DNA of 42,729 nt from IMG/VR virus record IMGVR_UViG_3300013138_000012, positions 1 to 42,729 of that record, one strand, 5' to 3'. The notes under the pieces were generated by a model. The model saw only the letters and a list, made by a program, of their open reading frames with translations, was not told the origin of the DNA and ran no database searches. This DNA comes from a virus. The number at the start of each line of letters is the position of its first letter. Positions within the stretch are counted from its first letter, which is position 1. Positions 36,926 to 42,729 of this stretch are shown piece by piece. The position numbers were made by a program, and so were the translations under genes.

Positions 36926-37981
36926 TCAATTTTTAAACTCAATATTTACAACATTGAAAACATCTTTCAATTTACCTAACAACGTCACTCTATGACGTTC
37001 ATCAAGATTGCATAATCCAATGTTTTTCAGAATAGATAAATCAAATCCAAACGATTCTGATACACCATCTGTATTCGCGGCTGAATGTATCAGCGGCAGA
37101 CAATCCAAATTTATGCTCTCAATCAATCTGTATATCGAAAAAAGTTCTTGGTCATACGCTGGTAATATATAAGTATAACGTGATTTGGATATAAAGTCAA
37201 GATAAATTTCTTTATCCACAAAAGTATTTTCACCAGTAAAATCATTTCTGATAAAAATTTTACTACTCCCAAACATACTCGCAACACCATAAACGTCATC
37301 GAGGAATTTACAACGATCACTATTCTTTAATACGGTTAAACCAAAAACAAAATCAAACACTTTATCATTCTTGACCAAAGTATTAAATGTTGCATGATTA
37401 TTAAAATATTGCAGAGAATCTAATCTATGTGCGCCGATTGAAGGAATATCATAACCATGATATTGATAATAGTTACTTGGTTTATAATCATCATGAAAAC
37501 AAGCAAACGAAAATTCAAGCGGATCAAACATCATTTCATGGATAGGAATTTTATATACATGATTGATTTTTAGGAGAACCAAGCAGTTATATAAAACATG
37601 AGATACAGAGAGAAACTTTAATTGTCCAGAATCTTTGGGAAATACACCAACTCGTTTTGATACCCTACTTAATCCAGAACCAGGACTAAAAGCTCCGCCA
37701 AATATATGTATTGCCGTGTAATGTTTTGCCCATGATACGTCTATATCAGCATAAACTTCTTCCCATGATGAATATTTTGTTGTATCAATTTGTCTTGGGA
37801 CAAAATTTACCGATAATCCTGTAATAGATTCTACTAACCGCTTATTTGTGGTGGTTTTTGCAGAAGTAAGGTAATCAATACTATTCGTTTTGGACTTAAG
37901 GATAGAGACATGAGATAACATGCCCCTACCCTCAATGCCGGTTATTGCTCTGGTACTATATACAAGAATGTTATGCTTCAC
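36926..37981 (-). CDS. Possible GT-B-like glycosyltransferase (351 aa)
   Basis: The C-terminal half has the layout of a GT-B sugar-nucleotide domain: FVFGLTVLKNSDRCKFL, then YTYILPAYDQELFSIYRLIESINLDCLPLIHS, in which the Glu and the following hydrophobic strand match the usual E...G..P.I motif. The N-terminus (NILVYSTRAITGIEGRGM) fits the first Rossmann strand and glycine loop. T4 alpha- and beta-glucosyltransferases have this fold. The similarity is faint, so the call is tentative. Confidence 0.45.
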   Translation of the reverse strand: MKHNILVYSTRAITGIEGRGMLSHVSILKSKTNSIDYLTSAKTTTNKRLVESITGLSVNFVPRQIDTTKYSSWEEVYADIDVSWAKHYTAIHIFGGAFSPGSGLSRVSKRVGVFPKDSGQLKFLSVSHVLYNCLVLLKINHVYKIPIHEMMFDPLEFSFACFHDDYKPSNYYQYHGYDIPSIGAHRLDSLQYFNNHATFNTLVKNDKVFDFVFGLTVLKNSDRCKFLDDVYGVASMFGSSKIFIRNDFTGENTFVDKEIYLDFISKSRYTYILPAYDQELFSIYRLIESINLDCLPLIHSAANTDGVSESFGFDLSILKNIGLCNLDERHRVTLLGKLKDVFNVVNIEFKN

Positions 37982-38005
37982 GAAGATAGTACTCCCACTA
38001 TAACG

Positions 38006-38206
38006 TTATTTAACTTTTTGCCAAATTGGTTGTGCAGAACCGGGAAAGACAACTTGCTCATACCCACTCTCTACAAATTTTTTCTCCTTTATATCTCGAG
38101 AAACAATGGGAACAATAATGGCGATCGCACCCAAGATTATCAACATGAAACAACAAAAACCAGCCCAAAAATCAAAAGATCGCAAGGTTTCAAAAAAGTC
38201 TTTCAT
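38006..38206 (-). CDS. Small single-span membrane protein (66 aa)
   Basis: A hydrophobic segment at about 14-36 (WAGFCCFMLIILGAIAIIVP) is followed by a basic tail. TAGGAG lies 5 nt before the ATG, inside the end of the upstream gene, which overlaps by 17 nt. Function is unknown. Confidence 0.65.
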   Translation of the reverse strand: MKDFFETLRSFDFWAGFCCFMLIILGAIAIIVPIVSRDIKEKKFVESGYEQVVFPGSAQPIWQKVK

Positions 38207-38369
38207 AGAAGCTCCTAATAAATGAGTTAAACGCTTTTACAACAGAGTAGTACCTTGCTTTCACCGCTGCTTCTTTCTTCTTAGCAACAATCTTCTTGGC
38301 CTCTGCTCGTATTTCCAGCCACTCAGAAAAGTGACTAATCAGTTGCTTTATCGGGTTAAGCATCTCCAT
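38190..38369 (-). CDS. Small Lys/Ala-rich protein (59 aa)
   Basis: ATG at 38369 (AAGGGA upstream) is preferred over 38393, which lies inside uvsX. The product is one long basic helix (EIRAEAKKIVAKKKEAAVKAR). It is coupled on both sides to neighbouring genes. Unknown role. Confidence 0.55.
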   Translation of the reverse strand: MEMLNPIKQLISHFSEWLEIRAEAKKIVAKKKEAAVKARYYSVVKAFNSFIRSFYERLF

Positions 38370-38380
38370 TCCCTTATCTC

Positions 38381-39442
38381 TCAATCTTCCCATGTTTCTT
38401 CAGTACGATTCTCTATCTTTTCGTGGATTTCGTCCTCTGATAAAATACTATTGCACCCGATCCTGTACCTTTTCTTAATATGCTCATTAAACGTGGGATC
38501 TTCCAAAATACTTCCCCAGAATTTACTATTGAATGTATCTGCCAATCTATACTTCTTTTCATCGCCGGCTTTTGCATACCAACCATTTGAAGGTTTAGTA
38601 CAATGACCACTATCAAGAGCAATATCCATTAAACCAGAGTATCTACTTATACCATGCTCGAATGACACAATAATTGGTATTTTACTTTTCTCCCTGACAT
38701 ATCGAGATTTTTCAACATTGATAATAAAATTATAACCAGACAATTCTTTACCGTCTTTATCTTGTTGTCTACCGATAAACCAAATAGTATCTGAAGAATA
38801 GGTAATGCCGGTACCACCACCGAGAATATTTTTACTGTATAATTCTTGTGTCTTATATGTATGTCCTATGCACACCATTGGTATATCTTTCTTACAGAGA
38901 TATGGTGTAACAATTCTAAAAAATCCCTTTAACTGTTTCGCTCTTGACATATCAGCAGCGGAGTTTTGATTCATTGCATCATCAACTTCTTTCTTAGATG
39001 CCAAATTGCCAATAGAATCAATGATAATAATAACTTTATCTTTCCTCTCAATGTTATCAAGTTGTTGGATAATATCAAACTTTAACTCTTCGATATTCAT
39101 AATTGGTACATGCAGAACCCTTGATAGATCAATACCAAATGTAGAAAAATATGACTGCGGAGTACCAAATTCCGAATCATAGAATATCAAAGCAGATTCT
39201 GGATAATAATCCATGTATGCTTTTGCCAACAAGAGAGATATTCCTGTCTTGAAATTTTTTGATTCTCCAGCAATCGTAGTTAATCCAGGGGTTAGTCCTC
39301 CAGTTAAATCACCCGCAAGGGCAATGTTAATCGCTGGTATCGAAGTCTGAATCATATCCTTTTCATTAAAGAATTTAGAATTGATCAGAACTTCAGTTTC
39401 CTTGATTGTCGTGTTCTTTTTTAGCTTTTCGATTATTGACAA
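38381..39442 (-). CDS. uvsX: UvsX RecA-like recombinase (353 aa)
   Basis: Walker A is GESKNFKTG at residues 59-67, close to the GPSKSFKSN of T4 UvsX. Walker B is KVIIIIDSIGNL. A KKDIPMVCIGHTY segment and the L2 region (GGGTGITYSSD) follow. It forms filaments on single-stranded DNA and drives recombination-dependent replication. Length is near that of the T4 protein (391 aa), slightly shorter. Confidence 0.92.
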   Translation of the reverse strand: MSIIEKLKKNTTIKETEVLINSKFFNEKDMIQTSIPAINIALAGDLTGGLTPGLTTIAGESKNFKTGISLLLAKAYMDYYPESALIFYDSEFGTPQSYFSTFGIDLSRVLHVPIMNIEELKFDIIQQLDNIERKDKVIIIIDSIGNLASKKEVDDAMNQNSAADMSRAKQLKGFFRIVTPYLCKKDIPMVCIGHTYKTQELYSKNILGGGTGITYSSDTIWFIGRQQDKDGKELSGYNFIINVEKSRYVREKSKIPIIVSFEHGISRYSGLMDIALDSGHCTKPSNGWYAKAGDEKKYRLADTFNSKFWGSILEDPTFNEHIKKRYRIGCNSILSEDEIHEKIENRTEETWED

Positions 39443-39471
39443 ATTAAATCTCCGTTATGTGTGTTACAATG

Positions 39472-39708
39472 TTATGCAAGCGCGTCTTTGGCTATCCGAC
39501 CCGCATGGAAGATTGATCCAGATGAGCAGTCACAAGGCACCCCGCAATCACACTCAGAATGCTCGGCTATTTCAATTATTTTCGCTAATGCAGAGCGGTA
39601 CTTCTCACCACCAGCTAAAAACGCAGCAATCATACAATCAGAAGCATTGTCGCCTCTATACATTGTTACGTTGTCCTGTAACCACTTCTCGGCATCAATT
39701 CGTTGCAT
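39472..39708 (-). CDS. Small early protein with CDC motif (78 aa)
   Basis: ATG at 39708 (GAGG about 9 nt upstream) gives MQRIDAEKWLQDNVTMYRGD. A later CDCGVPCDC may bind metal. Composition is nearer to bacterial DNA than the core. It is the only gene behind promoter copy 9 before uvsX. Family not known. Confidence 0.65.
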   Translation of the reverse strand: MQRIDAEKWLQDNVTMYRGDNASDCMIAAFLAGGEKYRSALAKIIEIAEHSECDCGVPCDCSSGSIFHAGRIAKDALA

Positions 39709-39758
39709 AACCAGTTTCCTCAAAAGAAAAGATCATAGTTACTCATCACTACAAATAT

Positions 39759-39786
39759 AATATGCACCCACGAGAGGGAATTGCAA
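39759..39786 (-). promoter_or_regulatory. Recurrent promoter, copy 9 (variant)
   Basis: TTGCAA (complement of 39781..39786), 16-nt spacer, CATATT (complement of 39759..39764). Both the shorter spacer and the first base of the -10 differ from other copies, so it may be weaker. It drives the gene at 39708. Confidence 0.7.
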
Positions 39787-39789
39787 CAA

Positions 39790-40026
39790 TTATTTTACGA
39801 TTTTTACGTTGTATCCCAAGATTTTCACCAGCTCAGTCATAGTGAGTTCTTTCGTCGTGGCTGTCTTTCTCAGGAATTCCTTTTCTGAGTATTCGATGCC
39901 ATTCAGGTACCAATACTTATCACCATTAGCATACTCAACCGCAGGACCATCCTCGCGGTGAAGATCGCCATTCAGGTACCAACACTTACTACCATCATCA
40001 CCTACAATCACTTTGTACTCTTTCAT
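39790..40026 (-). CDS. WYLNG/HREDGPA-repeat protein, paralogue C with full C-terminus (78 aa)
   Basis: Two repeat units (WYLNGDLHREDGPAVE, YWYLNGIEYSEKEFL) are followed by the complete tail KTATTKELTMTELVKILGYN and its basic end. The tail is the part retained in the remnant at 21000..21104. It is the only gene between promoter copies 10 and 9. Function is unknown. Confidence 0.8.
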   Translation of the reverse strand: MKEYKVIVGDDGSKCWYLNGDLHREDGPAVEYANGDKYWYLNGIEYSEKEFLRKTATTKELTMTELVKILGYNVKIVK

Positions 40027-40081
40027 TTCATCGCCTCGTAATTTAGGTTAATTTAGGTTAATCTCACTTCACTACAAATAT

Positions 40082-40110
40082 AATATACACCATACGAGAG
40101 GGAATTGCAA
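40082..40110 (-). promoter_or_regulatory. Recurrent sigma-70-type promoter, copy 10
   Basis: TTGCAA (complement of 40105..40110), 17-nt spacer, TATATT (complement of 40082..40087). It drives the WYLNG gene at 40026. AATTTAGGTT is duplicated just downstream. Confidence 0.85.
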
Positions 40111-40124
40111 CAATTATTTCACCA

Positions 40125-42659
40125 CTACACGAAAAAACTTTCTAACGTGTTCTTCTCCTCAATTGACCAATTCAGGGGAGATATAACTATGTTCATGGGA
40201 TCAACAAATGATTTACAAAACATCGTATCATAATCAACATAGGCATCAAGCCCAAATTCCTTTGGTAATTTATCAATAAACGCTATAACATTTTCTCTAA
40301 TAGGATTCGGCATCTTCAGATAAACAAACTTTATTTTGCTGCCTTCCTTGATCGTTTCATACTTCTTTGTCAATTTATATTTTTTGAGATAATAATTATA
40401 TAGTAATGCGCCACGAACATGGATAGGACATCCTTTGCTATACACAGGAGAACCAGAATACAAACTCAATCCATTCACACCCCTGGGAAATGCAATCTCT
40501 GATATATTATATTGGGTATATATATCACTAAATTTTTTAATAAATTTCTGTAATGAGGCTTCACTACCAGTTAGTACCTCATTCAGAGCAGTCTTCAGTT
40601 GCGGTCTGATCACGGCGGGAGTACTTGATCTGACAATCTCTAAACCAGTAACTTTTAGCTTCGGTTCAGCATAGTGTACACCCTCGTTATTCAAGACAAG
40701 CATACCGTATTTTTTCTTGGCAATCATTACCAAAGACTTAACAATTTTCTCAACCTTCATCTTCATTGCCTGCTCATACGCATTTAGGTATATAGCAAGG
40801 TCATTATATGCCCTATCAATAACTTCCTGAAGTGTCTTATTAGCAAACTTCAATATGAATTTTTCGATTTCACCATCGCTCTTTCCCTTACAATATTTTT
40901 CTACAGTAGTATTCATTGATGCGAAAGAGGAATCGGTATCAGAATATATTATATAATCAACACTCGTAGTTCCATTGAGTTTATTCATAAAGGCATTAAC
41001 TGCTTTATTAACCCATTGAATGGCAACCTGTCCAGATATTGTAATTCCCTCTGCTATTCGGAGATCATAATATCTAAAATGATTATTAGCTAATGCACCA
41101 TATCCAGAATTCGCTAAAATCTTTATTGCCATCTGTTTGTTATTATACATGGCAATCTTGGCTTTCAGTGATTCATTACCAGTATCCTCAAATTCCTGTT
41201 GATACTTTAACATCTTCTTTTTTGCTTTTGATCTATCAGAATACAATTTAGTCATCAAATCAGGTATAATTCCAGTCTTCTCCCTACTATACATTGATCC
41301 ATTGCATGCCATGGTGATATTTTTATCAACCAGAAATGTTGTATCATATTCTTTAGCGAGAATCCCCGGAACAGATACAGCCATTGAATCGGGAACAATT
41401 GTTTCTGGAGACATATTAAACATCTTAATCAAATGAGGATAAAGACTTGCGAGATCAAGAGTAACAACCCAATCGTGTTTGCCAATAGCGGGTTCTTTTA
41501 CAAACGCGCCCTCAAATGCTACTTTTTGTCTATAGTGGTCTACAGGAATTACGACATTCTTTTGGCGCAAATAGTTATATATCATAGCATCCCATATTTT
41601 CAGGGATCCAAATATATCATCAGGATTAACTTTTACCATATAAGCAATGGTAAACGCAAGATCAATAAACTTAAACTTGGCATCAAGGTCATTAACCAGA
41701 GCAACATCTATCAAGTTATATGCACAAAAATGATCCCAATCTTTCGTGTAATGGTCAGCGAATGAACCATCGTATTCAAGTTTTCTTTTTCCAAGTTCTG
41801 TGTATGCAACATCATCAAGTTTCCATGATTCTCTACCGCCATAAGTATATTTCTTCATTAGATCAATCATATCAAGATGGTTGCAACCAATGATATTATA
41901 TGACAGTAATTCCCGTTCTCCTATCTTAATTTTTCTATCGTGAATTATACCCCAGGGAGATAGTTTATTAGTGTACTCATTACCCAATACGGTACTAATT
42001 CTACCAACAAGATAGGGTATATCAAATAAATTGGTGTTCCATCCGGTAATTACATCAGGAAATTTATATTGCCACTTTGTGATTAGATCGCGCAACAAAT
42101 CCGCTTCGGTATCAGATAAATGGATAATGACATCATTGATATCAATATCATTATCAATGAGTAGTTTATCATCAAGGATTGTATTTCTACTTGTGAAAAG
42201 ATGGTACTTTTTATCTGTACTATCAAAAACAGTAATTAGTAATATTTCTTCTCTGGGATTAGTAGCATCAGGAAAACCATAATCAGTGGTTGTTTCAATA
42301 TCTATTGTATATACGGTCAAATGTTCTGAATTAAACTGTATATCATGGGGAAAATTGTCTGAGATGAACTGGAGTTGATAGTTCCGCATTCCCAGTATTT
42401 CATAGTCGTGTACGTTATCATATTTACTAATGAATTCTTTACATTCTTTAATTGTACCCGGATGGATATCATACACAGGTATACCATGAATGTCAGAATA
42501 CTTTGTGTCTTTTTTCTTGTTTGAGTATATAAAGAATGTGGGACAATAATCCACTTTGGTAGTAAATCTATCGCCAGAAGGAAGAATACCCCTGCTTAAA
42601 ATTTTATTGCCCCAGGGGAATACGTACGTATATGTCGAATTTTTAGGAATTTTTTGCAT
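40125..42659 (-). CDS. 43: Family B DNA polymerase, T4 gp43-like (844 aa)
   Basis: The exonuclease domain has YTIDIETTTDYG (ExoI, Asp120 and Glu122), WNTNLFDIPYL and a later YNLIDVALV. The polymerase domain has LDLASLYPHLIK, KILANSGYGALAN and YSDTDSSF, the three family B motifs with their catalytic Asp residues intact. Length is close to T4 gp43 (898 aa). Proofreading appears intact. Its start at 42659 is preceded by a TATAAT-containing AT-rich region. Confidence 0.95.
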   Translation of the reverse strand: MQKIPKNSTYTYVFPWGNKILSRGILPSGDRFTTKVDYCPTFFIYSNKKKDTKYSDIHGIPVYDIHPGTIKECKEFISKYDNVHDYEILGMRNYQLQFISDNFPHDIQFNSEHLTVYTIDIETTTDYGFPDATNPREEILLITVFDSTDKKYHLFTSRNTILDDKLLIDNDIDINDVIIHLSDTEADLLRDLITKWQYKFPDVITGWNTNLFDIPYLVGRISTVLGNEYTNKLSPWGIIHDRKIKIGERELLSYNIIGCNHLDMIDLMKKYTYGGRESWKLDDVAYTELGKRKLEYDGSFADHYTKDWDHFCAYNLIDVALVNDLDAKFKFIDLAFTIAYMVKVNPDDIFGSLKIWDAMIYNYLRQKNVVIPVDHYRQKVAFEGAFVKEPAIGKHDWVVTLDLASLYPHLIKMFNMSPETIVPDSMAVSVPGILAKEYDTTFLVDKNITMACNGSMYSREKTGIIPDLMTKLYSDRSKAKKKMLKYQQEFEDTGNESLKAKIAMYNNKQMAIKILANSGYGALANNHFRYYDLRIAEGITISGQVAIQWVNKAVNAFMNKLNGTTSVDYIIYSDTDSSFASMNTTVEKYCKGKSDGEIEKFILKFANKTLQEVIDRAYNDLAIYLNAYEQAMKMKVEKIVKSLVMIAKKKYGMLVLNNEGVHYAEPKLKVTGLEIVRSSTPAVIRPQLKTALNEVLTGSEASLQKFIKKFSDIYTQYNISEIAFPRGVNGLSLYSGSPVYSKGCPIHVRGALLYNYYLKKYKLTKKYETIKEGSKIKFVYLKMPNPIRENVIAFIDKLPKEFGLDAYVDYDTMFCKSFVDPMNIVISPLNWSIEEKNTLESFFV

Positions 42660-42676
42660 GAATCACCATTAGCTAC

Positions 42677-42682
42677 ATTATA
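42677..42682 (-). promoter_or_regulatory. Possible -10 element (TATAAT) for the DNA polymerase gene
   Basis: A consensus TATAAT lies 18 bp upstream of the polymerase ATG on the minus strand. The -35 region is poor. It is not a copy of the recurrent promoter. It could be an activator-dependent middle promoter or chance in AT-rich DNA. Confidence 0.35.
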
Positions 42683-42729
42683 AACCATTTTGAAAAATAA
42701 AGCTACTTAAAAAGGGAATTATCACAAGA

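Noticed and set aside
1-42729. Possibility that csx16 and csx3 belong to a phage-borne type III CRISPR system
   Set aside because: No Cas10, Csm/Cmr, Cas6, CARF effector, Cas1/Cas2 or repeat-spacer array is visible in the window.

Overview
This window is a stretch of a large double-stranded DNA tailed phage of the T4-like (myovirus) kind. Essentially every gene is on the minus strand, so transcription runs from the right end to the left. The evidence is a T4-type replication and expression set: family B DNA polymerase (gp43-like), UvsX recombinase, DnaB-type helicase (gp41-like), T4 RNase H-like exonuclease, ATP-dependent DNA ligase, Rnl2-type RNA ligase, a gp33-like late-transcription coactivator and a dsDNA-binding DsbA-like protein. 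A nucleotide kit accompanies it (class II ribonucleotide reductase, ThyX, dUTPase, deoxycytidylate-type deaminase, HAD phosphatase). DNA is AT-rich over most of the window. Spanins, a GH19 endolysin and an outer-membrane-type barrel point to a Gram-negative host.

Layout from right to left. About 35-42.7 kb: polymerase, UvsX, small proteins, a possible glycosyltransferase and the helicase. About 32.7-34.6 kb: an IS607-type transposon (serine recombinase TnpA plus intact-looking TnpB). About 24.2-32.5 kb: a compact block of conserved phage proteins without the recurrent promoter, including a two-copy GTGT-repeat protein, an i-spanin with an o-spanin embedded in another frame, a Dps/ferritin-like protein, a cytidylyltransferase-like protein and a KxDG-motif protein. 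About 13.6-24.1 kb: tRNA-Ile(UAU), ligase, gp33-like coactivator, RNase H, dUTPase, RNR, an FmdB-like zinc ribbon and a signal-peptide beta-barrel protein closed by a strong terminator. About 2.7-13.5 kb: nucleotide metabolism, lytic transglycosylase, TET-associated-type glycosyltransferase, endolysin, ThyX, RNA ligase, metallophosphoesterase, PD-(D/E)XK nuclease and many small early genes. About 1-2.6 kb: an accessory cassette, part of it strikingly GC-rich and clearly of foreign origin.

A near-identical sigma-70-type promoter (TTGCAA, usually 17 nt, TATATT) recurs ten times, always pointing left, and opens the small accessory operons. It is often joined to genes or remnants of a WYLNG/HREDGPA repeat family.

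The most interesting content is a pair of likely anti-defence genes, each in its own early operon. The product of 2011..2307 matches the CRISPR-associated Csx16 (VVA1548) family, and the product of 8451..8753 matches the Csx3 family. Both families belong to type III CRISPR loci; Csx3 is an established cyclic-oligoadenylate ring nuclease and Csx16 has been linked to the same job. No cas effector, adaptation gene or CRISPR array accompanies them here. My inference is that the phage carries two unrelated signal-destroying proteins against type III CRISPR or other cyclic-nucleotide defences.
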